A DNA stretch of 64,000 nucleotides from Desulfuromonadaceae bacterium (GTDB taxonomy: Bacteria; Desulfobacterota; Desulfuromonadia; Geobacterales; Pseudopelobacteraceae), in the NCBI GenBank assembly GCA_028712075.1, contig JAQTQX010000007.1, positions 62,001 to 126,000 on the forward strand, written 5' to 3'. The translations under genes were made by a program, and so were the position numbers. The notes under the pieces are model-generated. The model did not search any database and was not told the origin of the DNA. It worked only from the letters and a program-made list of their open reading frames with translations. Shown piece by piece: positions 1 to 9,614 of the stretch (position 1 is the stretch's first letter; every line of letters starts with the position of its first letter).

Positions 1-360
1 GTCCGCTACGATAGCCTCCCAGGTGCGCCGGCTGAGCAGGTTCTGTTCCACCAGAGACTGGAGGTCAAGAGAGAGGATGTTACGCGAAAACAGGGTTCCG
101 TCATAAGGCGAGGGATTGCTCGATGATGTCTTCCCCTGCGGCCCCAGCAGCAGACCGGTAAAGCCGAGTGATCGCGCAAAACGGGCAAGCGCGAGGCCAC
201 CGGCACCGTAGGGGGTGCCCCGCCCGCTATCCTTCCCTTCAACGCCGGGAAAACTGGCATCGTGTACCGCCAGCAGAAAATCCGTTTTGTCGAGAAGTCG
301 CATGGCTTCAGAAATCAAAGCGTCAGGCTGATGGACTACTGTTTTATTTTCTTTAGTCAT
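1..360 (-). CDS. 4-alpha-glucanotransferase (MalQ-like), N-terminal part only
   Basis: The reverse strand reads open from an ATG at 360 to the window edge, giving about 120 residues with no stop, so the gene is cut by the window. The segment GFTGLLLGPQGKTSSSNPSP followed by YDGTLFSRN is the typical start of amylomaltases, which transfer segments of alpha-1,4-glucan chains and release glucose. An AGGA-type ribosome site lies just upstream. The gene diverges from the trehalose synthase-maltokinase gene with 89 bp between the start codons, so both probably use one bidirectional promoter region and act in glycogen, maltose and trehalose interconversion. The family call is from motif recognition; the catalytic residues lie outside the window. 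Confidence 0.7.
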   Translation of the reverse strand, partial: MTKENKTVVHQPDALISEAMRLLDKTDFLLAVHDASFPGVEGKDSGRGTPYGAGGLALARFARSLGFTGLLLGPQGKTSSSNPSPYDGTLFSRNILSLDLQSLVEQNLLSRRTWEAIVAD

Positions 361-449
361 TGTTGATTGTTCCTGTTCGGATGATGTATAACTGCTTGAC
401 ATCCTGTAAACAGTACCACACATCTCGTCCACAGAATGGGGAAATTATT

Positions 450-3400
450 ATGTCCCGCGAAGAGTCCATCCTTGAAGACAATCCCCACTGGTATAAGGAT
501 GCCATTATTTACCAGCTGCACATCAAGGCCTTCGCTGATTCCAGTGCTAACGGCACCGGTGATTTCCTTGGCCTGATCGGCAAACTTGATTACCTGCAGC
601 AACTTGGCATCACCGCTGTATGGCTGCTCCCCTTTTATCCGTCACCGCAGCGGGATGATGGATATGACATCGCCGACTACTACACCGTCAACCCGACCTA
701 CAATACCCTCCGCGAGTTCAAACAACTGCTTCGTGCCGCTCACAGTCGAGGTATCCGTGTGATAACGGAACTGGTGCTCAACCATACGTCGGATCAGCAC
801 CCCTGGTTCCAGCGCGCCCGCCAGGCCGAACCGGGATCCGTGAATCGAGATTATTATGTCTGGAGTGACACACCAGAAAAGTACCACGATGCGCGAATCA
901 TTTTTAAGGATTTCGAGACATCCAACTGGAGCTGGGATCCATTGGCAAAAGCGTATTACTGGCATCGTTTCTACGCCCATCAGCCGGATCTCAACTTTGA
1001 CAATCCGAAGGTGCAGTCCGAAATGCTGAAGGTAATCGACTTCTGGATGAAGCTTGGTGTTGATGGCGTTCGTCTTGATGCGGTTCCCTATCTGTTCGAG
1101 CGTGAGGGTACGAATTGCGAAAATCTTCCGGAAACACATGCTTTCCTCAAAAAATTGCGCGCCCATCTCGACACATCATTTAAAAACCGGCTGCTGCTTT
1201 CAGAGGCGAATCAATGGCCTGAAGATGCGGCTGCCTACTTCGGCAATGGTGATGAAAGCAACATGGCTTTTCATTTTCCGCTCATGCCGCGCATGTTCAT
1301 GGCAATCGAGATGGAAGACCGTTTTCCTGTTGTAGACATTCTGGATCAAACCCCGACCATCCCGGACGGATGCCAGTGGGCTATATTTCTGCGCAATCAT
1401 GACGAGTTGACCCTGGAGATGGTGACTGACGAAGAACGCGACTACATGTACCGGGTCTACGCCTCCGATCCGCGGGCACGCATCAATCTCGGTATTCGCC
1501 GCCGCCTGGCTCCGCTTATGGGTAACAATCGCCGTAAAATCGAGCTGATGAACATACTGCTCTTTTCCCTGCCGGGCACCCCCATTATCTATTACGGTGA
1601 TGAAATCGGCATGGGGGACAACTATTATCTGGGTGACCGGAACGGCGTCCGTACCCCGATGCAATGGAATCCGGACCGAAACGCCGGATTTTCGACCGCC
1701 AGCCCCCAGAAGCTGTTTCTGCCGGTCATAATTGACCCGGAATATCACTATGAGTCGATCAACGTTGAAAATCAGGAGCGCAATTCGTCATCGCTGCTCT
1801 GGTGGATGCGCCGTACAATTGCTATGCGTAAGAGTTTCAAGGCGTTCGGGTGCGGCACCCTCGATATGCTCTCTTCTGACAATGCAAAAGTGCTGTCATT
1901 CATCCGCTCTCACGGTCATGAGAAAATTCTGGTTGTCATCAATCTTTCACGCTTCACCCAGACTGTCTCAGTCGATCTTTCACAATATGCGGGCATGTTT
2001 CCCGAGGAGGTCTTCAGCCGCAATCGCTTTCCGATCATTCAGGAGTCCCGATACCATTTCACCATGGGTCAATATGATTATTTCTGGTTTGTGCTGAGGA
2101 ATACGGAAGCACAAAGCGTTTCAGGTGCCGAGGAGTGCATGAAGCTCAAACTGCGCGAGGGGCATCACTGGCAGGATGTGTTGAAAGGAAGACCATCGGA
2201 GAGTCTGTGCGCCTCCGTTCTGCCCCACTATATGCAACGAGTCTTCTGGTTTTGCGGTAAGGGGCGTAACATAAATGCCATCAGCATACTCGATCATTGT
2301 CGTATCAATCAGGATGATCAACAGTTTCTGCTCACCTTCATCAAGGTAACCTACACGGAAGGGAGCCCCGAAACCTACCTGCTCCCACTGACATGGATTT
2401 CCTGTGAACGCTTGCAAAGTCTTCAGGATAGACATCCGCTGGAAATTATTACATCACTTGCGCTCGGAGATGTCGATGGTGTTCTCTGCGATGCTATCTA
2501 TTTTGAAGCGTTTCGGGAGATGCTCTTCGACATGATAAACCGCCGCGTAAAACTGCACGGCATAAACGGCTCACGGCTCATCGGTCTGCAAGGCAGTGGT
2601 ATGGCGAAAAATTTCCCGCCACGATCAGAACTGTTTCCCAGCAGGGTTGCGGCAGTTGTACAAAATAATTCAAGCATACTGTACGGCAATCATCTTCTGC
2701 TTAAAATGTATCGCAAGCTCGAGGAAGGAACCAACCCGGAATCGGAAATCCTTCAGTTTCTGACGGGGAAAAAATGCTTCAATAACGTGCCGTTGTTTGC
2801 CGGAAAGATCGAGTACCATGCCGATAACGGAAATGTTTCAGATCTTGGCGTCCTGCAAACCTATATTCCCTGCCACGGCGATGCCTGGGGAAATACGCTG
2901 ACAATTCTTGCGCAATTTGTTGAATATCTGCTGTCGCATACACACGATCTGCCAAAACTGCCATCGCGGCTTCCGACACTTCTGGAGGCCGCAGACGGCG
3001 GTATCCCTCCGCAATTCGAAGCCCTTGTCCACGGCCTGCATCTGGAAATGGCTCTTCATCTCGGCAAACGGACAGCGGAGATGCATCGGGCGCTGTCTTC
3101 CCGTTCAACGGGCTCTGACTGGAGCATGGAAGAGTTTTCCACCCTCTACCAGCGTTCGGTGTTCCAATCCATGCGGGGTCTTGTCAGGAGAAATTTCCAG
3201 AGACTGGCATCTCAACTCCCGGGTCTCGCTGACGATGTCCGGCGCAGGGCCGTACAGATACTTGATGCTGAAAAGGATATTATAGCCTGTTTGCAGAAAA
3301 TTACCGGGAAACGTCTTTCAGCGATGAAGTGCAGAATTCATGGTGATTTTCATCTCGGTCAGGCACTGTTCACCGGCAAGGATTTTGTCTTCATCGATTT

Positions 3401-3794
3401 CGAGGGGGAACCGGTCCACTCTCTGAGTGAACGACGTCTGAAACGATCGCCGCTTCGCGATGTGGCCGGAATGCTGCATTCCATTCACTTTGCCGCCCTG
3501 ACCACACTGACCAGACACGGTGCCGGTCATCCTGACGATATCCCGCTGCTCGAACCGTGGATGGATGCCTGGTATGTTTACGTTGGCGGCTCATATCTGA
3601 AAGCCTACCTGCATGCCATGAAGAACTCTCCGCTGATTCCGGCTGACAGGAAGGAGCTTGACATCATGCTGCGCTGCTTCCTCATTCATCAGGCTGTTCA
3701 TGAATTGGGACACGAGTTGAATAACCGCCCTGATCAGATTGATCTCAACCTGAGAGGGCTTGAAATGCTGCTGCGGGAATACTGTTGCCAATGA
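450..3794 (+). CDS. treS: Trehalose synthase / maltokinase fusion (TreS-Mak)
   Basis: A 1114-residue two-domain protein. The first 550 or so residues are a GH13 trehalose synthase, which interconverts maltose and trehalose. The nucleophile is D210 in DGVRLDAVPY, the acid/base is E252 in LLLSEANQWPE and the third acidic residue is D318 in RNHDE. The rest is a maltokinase-type aminoglycoside-phosphotransferase fold with HGDFHLGQ at 964-971 and the metal-binding FIDFEGEP shortly after. Such fusions channel trehalose through maltose to maltose-1-phosphate, the donor used by GlgE. The open frame extends 30 codons further upstream, but the ATG at 450 follows a GGGGAAA ribosome site and begins with the family-typical HWYKDAIIYQLHIKAF, so I use it. 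It is divergent from the glucanotransferase gene. Confidence 0.92.
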   Translation: MSREESILEDNPHWYKDAIIYQLHIKAFADSSANGTGDFLGLIGKLDYLQQLGITAVWLLPFYPSPQRDDGYDIADYYTVNPTYNTLREFKQLLRAAHSRGIRVITELVLNHTSDQHPWFQRARQAEPGSVNRDYYVWSDTPEKYHDARIIFKDFETSNWSWDPLAKAYYWHRFYAHQPDLNFDNPKVQSEMLKVIDFWMKLGVDGVRLDAVPYLFEREGTNCENLPETHAFLKKLRAHLDTSFKNRLLLSEANQWPEDAAAYFGNGDESNMAFHFPLMPRMFMAIEMEDRFPVVDILDQTPTIPDGCQWAIFLRNHDELTLEMVTDEERDYMYRVYASDPRARINLGIRRRLAPLMGNNRRKIELMNILLFSLPGTPIIYYGDEIGMGDNYYLGDRNGVRTPMQWNPDRNAGFSTASPQKLFLPVIIDPEYHYESINVENQERNSSSLLWWMRRTIAMRKSFKAFGCGTLDMLSSDNAKVLSFIRSHGHEKILVVINLSRFTQTVSVDLSQYAGMFPEEVFSRNRFPIIQESRYHFTMGQYDYFWFVLRNTEAQSVSGAEECMKLKLREGHHWQDVLKGRPSESLCASVLPHYMQRVFWFCGKGRNINAISILDHCRINQDDQQFLLTFIKVTYTEGSPETYLLPLTWISCERLQSLQDRHPLEIITSLALGDVDGVLCDAIYFEAFREMLFDMINRRVKLHGINGSRLIGLQGSGMAKNFPPRSELFPSRVAAVVQNNSSILYGNHLLLKMYRKLEEGTNPESEILQFLTGKKCFNNVPLFAGKIEYHADNGNVSDLGVLQTYIPCHGDAWGNTLTILAQFVEYLLSHTHDLPKLPSRLPTLLEAADGGIPPQFEALVHGLHLEMALHLGKRTAEMHRALSSRSTGSDWSMEEFSTLYQRSVFQSMRGLVRRNFQRLASQLPGLADDVRRRAVQILDAEKDIIACLQKITGKRLSAMKCRIHGDFHLGQALFTGKDFVFIDFEGEPVHSLSERRLKRSPLRDVAGMLHSIHFAALTTLTRHGAGHPDDIPLLEPWMDAWYVYVGGSYLKAYLHAMKNSPLIPADRKELDIMLRCFLIHQAVHELGHELNNRPDQIDLNLRGLEMLLREYCCQ

Positions 3795-3930
3795 CATAAT
3801 CATAAGCATACCTGAGCAGTGATACATTTTCGGTTTAATCCACTCCGGAATCATGAGTTTTGTGAGTAATAGTGGATTTTGTGTTATACACACGTAACCA
3901 CTAGAGAGTCTGTTTTACGAGGTCTGAAAA

Positions 3931-4245
3931 GTGACAGAGGTATTATATTCATTTATCCTGGCCGGGATCGTTATCCTTGCCGGTTTTTTCGGACATGCCT
4001 TCTTTGACAAGAATAAAATTCCGGATGTAATCGCCCTGATTGCAATCGGAATTATACTCGGACCGGTCAGCGGTCTTGCCTCTGCGGTTCTGGCAACCTT
4101 GCCCGCCGCAGCTGGTGTTTCCGGGACGGAGAGTTTCGTCACCATAACGTTCGGTGTGATTATAGTGACCAATATTCTGCTCACAATCGGTATGTTCTTC
4201 ATTGGACCGGGAAGCTCCGATGACAGCGAGGAGTGTGCGTCATGA
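3931..4245 (+). CDS. Small membrane protein resembling the N-terminus of a cation/proton antiporter
   Basis: A 104-residue protein with a GTG start behind a GAGG ribosome site. It shows three hydrophobic segments at about residues 5-24, 30-58 and 70-93. The first half (ILAGFFGHAFFDKNKIPDVI, then a short stretch ending IILGP) closely resembles the opening of CPA-type sodium/proton antiporters, which normally have 10-13 membrane segments. The chain ends in a short acidic tail, so it cannot be a complete transporter. Its stop overlaps the ATG of the diguanylate cyclase (ATGA), implying translational coupling and perhaps a partner role as a membrane subunit. It could instead be the decayed remnant of an antiporter gene. 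Function is unknown. Confidence 0.6.
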   Translation: MTEVLYSFILAGIVILAGFFGHAFFDKNKIPDVIALIAIGIILGPVSGLASAVLATLPAAAGVSGTESFVTITFGVIIVTNILLTIGMFFIGPGSSDDSEECAS

Positions 4246-5075
4246 ATAAATACGTCATTTTTTACCTGTCAATACTCCTGACTTTACTGATCGGTTATTG
4301 CGATTATCGGACCGGTGCTCATATATCAATGATGCTGCTCTATTCAATCCCGCTTCTCGCTTCAGCATGGTTCTGCGGCAGAAAGGAAGGCATTAGTGTA
4401 GCCATTATTGCGGCGGTCTGCTGGTATATTGTGAATATTACCTTTATGGGACCAGGGGAAACCGAAGTGGTATTTTCCTGGAATGCTTTGACACGCTTGG
4501 GGATCTTCTGCATGATTGCATACGCCATATCACTGCAGGCTCAACTGCGCCGGGCACTTGAGCGCGAACGCTTGAGGGCTGACACTGATCGTTTGACCGG
4601 TCTGTTAAACAAGGAAGCTTTCCGTGAACGGGTTGAAGAGGAGATGATCCGGTCACGTCGTTACAACCATCCACTGACACTTGCATTCGTAGATCTGGAT
4701 AATTTCAAGCAGGTTAATGATACTGGGGGACATGACCGTGGTGACAAATTACTGAAACTTGTAAGCCTCACTATTGTGAATACCATTCGTGAAACCGATG
4801 TCGCCGGACGGATCGGAGGCGATGAGTTTACCGTCTGTTTCCCCGAAACCGATGAGGAACAAGCCCGTAACGCAATTGCAAAACTGGTTAAGGCGCTTGA
4901 TATTATGACCAGCCAGTCAGGGTGGCAGGTAACCGCCAGTATAGGTGTTGTGACCTGTCTGGAGATATGTGAAACCTACGATGCCTTGCTGGGCACAGCT
5001 GACAAGTTAATGTACGTTGTCAAGGAAAATGGGAAGAATGCAGCGGAGTTTGATACAGTCGGAAAAGTGAGGTAG
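4242..5075 (+). CDS. Membrane-anchored diguanylate cyclase (GGDEF)
   Basis: A 277-residue protein with about four predicted membrane segments in the first 100 residues, a short linker helix, then a complete GGDEF domain that makes cyclic di-GMP from two GTP. The catalytic signature GGDEF is intact at 192-196. The inhibitory-site motif RETD stands exactly five residues before it, so product inhibition is expected. I choose the ATG at 4242 over the GTG at 4233 because it overlaps the previous stop as ATGA and has GAGGAG at a good distance. The N-terminal membrane region has no sensor domain I can name. The protein is cotranscribed with the small antiporter-like gene. Confidence 0.88.
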   Translation: MNKYVIFYLSILLTLLIGYCDYRTGAHISMMLLYSIPLLASAWFCGRKEGISVAIIAAVCWYIVNITFMGPGETEVVFSWNALTRLGIFCMIAYAISLQAQLRRALERERLRADTDRLTGLLNKEAFRERVEEEMIRSRRYNHPLTLAFVDLDNFKQVNDTGGHDRGDKLLKLVSLTIVNTIRETDVAGRIGGDEFTVCFPETDEEQARNAIAKLVKALDIMTSQSGWQVTASIGVVTCLEICETYDALLGTADKLMYVVKENGKNAAEFDTVGKVR

Positions 5076-5175
5076 GCAGCATGTCACGAAAAACAGTACT
5101 GTCTATCCAGCAGCAACTCCGTTCCAGATGGAGTAAAACCGCAGACAGAGCAGGCACGATCAGCCTTCAACCCAT

Positions 5176-7035
5176 TTACAATATAAGTCTGACACCCCCC
5201 AGTGTTTCTATCTCGTGAGGAAAACGATCGCCAGGAGTGCCGATGAACATGTAGTTCTTTGGGACATTCAGGCGTTTTGAAAGTTTTTCTATGAGTTCAG
5301 GGCTGAATTCTCCTTTTACCGCAACAAAATCAATTTTAAGTGCCGGGTACAATCGGTCTATTGTTTTCAGATGACTGGCAAGATCGGGCGGTATTTCTCC
5401 TTCAGACCTGAAGACATGGACAAACTTGAGGCATTTGGTCTGTTCGTTTTTAATGGCATAAAGAGCTGCCTGGTTCAGGTTTGAAGGATCGTCCCCCTTG
5501 GTAAAAAAAATTACGGTACGGCTGTTAATCAGGTCTATGGCTTGAGCAACCTTGCGGTATATGAGTTCATTGGTCTTCTGAACCTTCTCCACAACAGCTT
5601 TTGATATGACAAGGACAAGTTTTAACAGTTGAATGCGGAGAAACATAACCACTACCGCACCAGCCACAACCGCATAATACTCAAAAAATATGCGCACCGA
5701 TGCGGGATCCAGCATGATGTTACCGATAAGACCGGCGGTGACAGCGATAAGTGCAATGCTTACGTTAGGCCAACTGGCACGCGTATCGCGCGGCAAACGG
5801 GCCCTTTTCACTTTAAGCAACATGTTGCCGATTGCAAACAGCGCCATGACGCAGAGGAAGGAGAGCGTATAGACAGCTGCTAGTACCGCTATCTTGCCAC
5901 CGGTAACAGTGAGGATCGACCAGCAAAGCAAAAAAAACCCGATGATTATCCAATGATTGGTGTGCCGCCATCTGTTTTCCGTAAGCAAGAACGGCGGAAG
6001 ACAGCGATCGAGAGTCATCCGCCGTACTAATCCGGTTACCCCCACATAGCTGGTAAGTACAGCTCCCGACAACACCAATGTTGCGTCAATGCTGACCAGA
6101 ACTCTAAGCCAGTTCCCGGCCGAAAGTGTGCCCATTTGTGCCAACAGATCGGGGGGAACCTCCTGGATTACGGTCATAGGGAGTATGCCAAGGGCAAGAA
6201 GACTGATCAACGGATTGAACACGGCAACCGCAATCCACATGTTTCTGAGTGTTTTGGGGAATACGCCTTGCTCCTGCTCTTCAATAAAGTTTGCGGAACT
6301 TTCAAAACCGCTGATGCCGAGCATGGCAGCCGCAAAGCCAAAAAACAGCGCGTGCATCAAACCACCGGGAGTTGGAACCGCCATATTCAGAGTAAGCAGC
6401 GATGGGTCGCTCACGATCATTATCGCTGAAGTAACGCAGAGAAGCGTCAGCGTGATCAGGTGGAACAGGAAGATGCCGAGGGCTACCATGGCAGATTCGC
6501 CGATCCCTATCAGATTGAGAAGTGCGAAAAAACCGAGCAGAGCAACCGTAGCCATGATTACCGGCAACCCCGGCAAAAGGTTATGTGCGTAGTGCATCGC
6601 CTCACTGGCACTGATGACCGCCGTGGCGATATACGACAGCAGGGTAAGGCAGGCTGCGGCTGCAGCAGTATTTTTATTGGTCGTATTCAGCAGTACGGTG
6701 TACGTACCACCGTTCAACGGTAGAGCGCTGCCAACCTCGGCATACACCTTCCGGAACAGGTAGAGAACGCCCGCTACTATCAACAGTACAACAGGTGCCA
6801 GAAAACCGGCCTGGGCGGCGCACAGAGCAGCCACGTACAGACAGCTTGAAGTAATATCGTTGCCGCATATTGCCGTAGAACGCCACACCCCGAGTTTTTT
6901 GGCGATAACTGGGATTGCCGTGTCAGGCAGTGATACCAGGCCAAGATCATCAATTCGCTCGGATTTGCCCCATCCTGCAAATTCCCATGAGCCGGTTTGG
7001 GTTTGGCTAAATTTTTCTGAAGCACCTTCCCTCAT
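5176..7035 (-). CDS. APC-superfamily permease with C-terminal universal-stress-like domain
   Basis: A 619-residue protein. Residues of about 45-480 form 12 hydrophobic segments of the amino acid-polyamine-organocation type, including the early GSALPLNGGTYTVLLN motif and the SGFESSANF motif that lines the substrate site in this superfamily. The last 130 residues are soluble and resemble a universal stress protein fold. The substrate cannot be read from sequence. The ATG at 7035 follows AAGAGG; a TTG one codon earlier is the alternative. The gene is monocistronic and faces the lipoprotein gene across a divergent 289-bp region that must carry both promoters. Confidence 0.8.
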   Translation of the reverse strand: MREGASEKFSQTQTGSWEFAGWGKSERIDDLGLVSLPDTAIPVIAKKLGVWRSTAICGNDITSSCLYVAALCAAQAGFLAPVVLLIVAGVLYLFRKVYAEVGSALPLNGGTYTVLLNTTNKNTAAAAACLTLLSYIATAVISASEAMHYAHNLLPGLPVIMATVALLGFFALLNLIGIGESAMVALGIFLFHLITLTLLCVTSAIMIVSDPSLLTLNMAVPTPGGLMHALFFGFAAAMLGISGFESSANFIEEQEQGVFPKTLRNMWIAVAVFNPLISLLALGILPMTVIQEVPPDLLAQMGTLSAGNWLRVLVSIDATLVLSGAVLTSYVGVTGLVRRMTLDRCLPPFLLTENRWRHTNHWIIIGFFLLCWSILTVTGGKIAVLAAVYTLSFLCVMALFAIGNMLLKVKRARLPRDTRASWPNVSIALIAVTAGLIGNIMLDPASVRIFFEYYAVVAGAVVVMFLRIQLLKLVLVISKAVVEKVQKTNELIYRKVAQAIDLINSRTVIFFTKGDDPSNLNQAALYAIKNEQTKCLKFVHVFRSEGEIPPDLASHLKTIDRLYPALKIDFVAVKGEFSPELIEKLSKRLNVPKNYMFIGTPGDRFPHEIETLGGVRLIL

Positions 7036-7324
7036 CAATTCCTCTTATCCAGCACTATGATCCAAATATACGTTTCGCGCTTTATAGAGCTGTAATAGCA
7101 TGTTAAAAAGCGTATATCAAGGAACCCTGTTTCGGGCTGATTGTAATGAGGAGCACAGGTGTGTTACAAATTCGAAAGAAGAAAATCATGCTGTTAAGAG
7201 GAGAGCATGGAAAACAGTTTTTGAGATTCCGCGCAGGGTATAATTTTCGACCCTACCGCAGGCAAGATCATTGAAATACAACTGGCATACAGAGACATAC
7301 CTACTCGCCAAAAGGAGATTTGAA

Positions 7325-7948
7325 ATGAAAAAACTTCTTGAAAATCGTTATTATCTACGCTTTGTTATGCTTATCACTCTGGCCGGCATTCTGTTATTAA
7401 GCGGCTGCGCCCGCTATGCCCGCAACTCGGACACTCTCTATGAACCATCGACACCTGTGCGTGGCGGGACCGGAGACCTCTATGTCGTCATACCGGAAAA
7501 TCAGCAGACACTGTCACCAGATATCAAACGGGTAATCGGGACCGTTTCAGATGGTGCAAACGTGAAACTCGACGACGTAGTCAGCTCCCGTTCAGCTGCT
7601 GAAATCATCCAGACAGCGCTCGGTCTAGAATTGAAAAGATCCGGATATACCGTGAAACCGGTTACAAAACGCCCTGAAGCCGAACAGCGGGTTATAGATC
7701 TCACAAAAACGGAAATAAAGCTTGATCAACTGTCAGAGTTTACTTCCATTAAGGCAACATGTCAGGTGGTGATGGGGATGGATGTGTACAAGGCGGGACA
7801 ATTAGTCAAGCGGCTTCAGTATGAAGCAACATCCTCTAAAACTGATATTAAAGATCGTGACATGCTTGCCGGAATTGTTCTGCAGGAAGCGTTGCAGGCG
7901 GCCATGTTGCAGGCTGTGCCAGATATTTATACCCTGTTCAGCCACTGA
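7325..7948 (+). CDS. Predicted outer-membrane or periplasmic lipoprotein
   Basis: A 207-residue protein starting at an ATG directly behind AAAGGAG. A basic N-terminus and a hydrophobic stretch end in a lipobox LLSGC with the lipidated cysteine at position 28, so it should be exported and acylated. The mature part has an alpha/beta pattern loosely like YajG-type lipoproteins, but I do not recognise a specific family. It lies 27 bp before the DUF389 membrane protein and is probably cotranscribed with it. Confidence 0.75.
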   Translation: MKKLLENRYYLRFVMLITLAGILLLSGCARYARNSDTLYEPSTPVRGGTGDLYVVIPENQQTLSPDIKRVIGTVSDGANVKLDDVVSSRSAAEIIQTALGLELKRSGYTVKPVTKRPEAEQRVIDLTKTEIKLDQLSEFTSIKATCQVVMGMDVYKAGQLVKRLQYEATSSKTDIKDRDMLAGIVLQEALQAAMLQAVPDIYTLFSH

Positions 7949-7975
7949 TTATATGTGCATCCAGGAGAGTACTGA

Positions 7976-9535
7976 ATGAACGCGGCTGTTATCAGTTATT
8001 ACCTGAAGCGGCTGAAGGAGTACCTGGCGATAAAGACTGAAATGGTCAATCACCAGGCGGTCGTTCGGGACGTTGCCGGTGGTGTAGAGCGCTCGTGGAT
8101 TTACTATCTGATGCTGCTGGCAGCGGGCCTCATCGCCCTGCTGGGTCTCCTGACCAACAGCGTTGCCGTTGTCATCGGTGCCATGCTTGTCTCTCCCCTG
8201 ATGAGCCCGATTATTTCATCAGGTCTGGCTCTGTCCATCGGGGATTTACCTCTGGCTCGTCGGGCGTTTCGCTCCATCGCCATCAGCGTCGGACTAACCA
8301 TTCTGCTCACAGCGTTCATCACCCTGCTGTCGCCACTGAAAGATCCAACCGCTGAAATTCTGGCCCGGGTACGCCCAAACATCTACGATCTGTTTATCGC
8401 CGTGTTGTCCGGCATTGTCGGCGCGGTAGCACTCTGCACCAAACGTAACTATCTTATTACCGCCACCGGAGTCGCCGTGGCGACGGCGGTTATTCCACCC
8501 TTAAGCGTTGCCGGTTACGGTCTGGGTACCGGCCAGTTCATGATCGGCCTGGGCGGTTTTTTTCTATTCTTCACCAACTTCGTTGCCATAGTTCTGACCT
8601 CTGACCTGGTATTCTTCATCATGGGATTCAGGACCTCACATGTTGAAACAATCCAGTATTCACCGCGTAAACGCATTCTTATTGTAGCCGGTCTGCTCGT
8701 TCTTATCTCCATTCCGCTCGTCTATACTCTGGTGGTTGATCTCAAAAAGGTGAACAGCAACAAGCGTATTGAGCGGATTCTGAAAAAAAGTCTCAACAAG
8801 GAAAACATCTCCCGAATGACCGGGTTTTCATACACACAGACAAAGAAAGTTCTCGATATTACTACCACGGTCAATACGGTCAGCTATATTTCAAAGGACA
8901 CTGAGCAGCGAATGGAAGCTGATTTAAAAGAGCTTTTTGCAATGCCGGTTGATGTGCATCTGGAACAGATTATTGTTGCATCTGAAAAAATTTCCGAAGC
9001 GCCTGTCACGGTCAAAGCAGAGGAATCAACAGCGGAGATAAGCGCCAAAGCCTCTCTGATTGTTGAAAAAGCGACACGGCAACTTGAATTGGAATTATCG
9101 CCCTTCCGCGTTATTGACACACGAATTTCCTTCTCTGCCGGACGGCAACCGCTGCTGCTGAGCGCAACTCTGCACCGGGACTGGCCTGTCAGCAACGACG
9201 AACAGGTTTTGTTGTCGCGCCATTTTGAACAGTTGCTGGGACAACCGGTTATCGTTTTATTAAAAACGGTTCCCATGCTTTCTCCACTAACCTTTACAGA
9301 TGACGGTACACTTTCCGCAGACAGCGTCAAGGCGCTCGATCAGATCACACAGTTGCCGGGTAATCCGGGCAGTTATCGCTATCTGTTGCAGGCAGCAGGA
9401 GAAAATCGCCACAAACTGATTGAAACTGTGGAAAGTCATTTAACTAAAGTATTACAGGTGCCTGCAACCGCTATATCTACTAACCACCTGAACAAAAAAG
9501 GCCAGGCTGAGCTTACGTTGCACATTGTGAGGTAG
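7976..9535 (+). CDS. DUF389-family membrane protein
   Basis: A 519-residue protein. Residues of about 40-265 contain the DUF389 membrane core with its hallmark GAMLVSPLMSPI and several long hydrophobic helices. After residue 270 there is a long soluble region of about 250 residues with alternating strands and helices and an OmpA-like or divergent regulatory look, which I cannot assign. The role of DUF389 proteins is not established. The ATG lies just after a GGAG ribosome site, and the gene follows the lipoprotein gene closely, suggesting an envelope-associated pair. Confidence 0.85.
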   Translation: MNAAVISYYLKRLKEYLAIKTEMVNHQAVVRDVAGGVERSWIYYLMLLAAGLIALLGLLTNSVAVVIGAMLVSPLMSPIISSGLALSIGDLPLARRAFRSIAISVGLTILLTAFITLLSPLKDPTAEILARVRPNIYDLFIAVLSGIVGAVALCTKRNYLITATGVAVATAVIPPLSVAGYGLGTGQFMIGLGGFFLFFTNFVAIVLTSDLVFFIMGFRTSHVETIQYSPRKRILIVAGLLVLISIPLVYTLVVDLKKVNSNKRIERILKKSLNKENISRMTGFSYTQTKKVLDITTTVNTVSYISKDTEQRMEADLKELFAMPVDVHLEQIIVASEKISEAPVTVKAEESTAEISAKASLIVEKATRQLELELSPFRVIDTRISFSAGRQPLLLSATLHRDWPVSNDEQVLLSRHFEQLLGQPVIVLLKTVPMLSPLTFTDDGTLSADSVKALDQITQLPGNPGSYRYLLQAAGENRHKLIETVESHLTKVLQVPATAISTNHLNKKGQAELTLHIVR

Positions 9536-9614
9536 TTGCGCTGCCAGGATCTGACATTCTATCGCTTCGGTTTTTTTGCCGCGGAAAATTGCAACATATG
9601 ACAGGAACACAACG

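Noticed and set aside
5081-5218. A 45-codon plus-strand frame behind GAGG after the diguanylate cyclase gene
   Set aside because: It runs into the end of the opposite-strand permease gene and its sequence resembles nothing; most likely chance.
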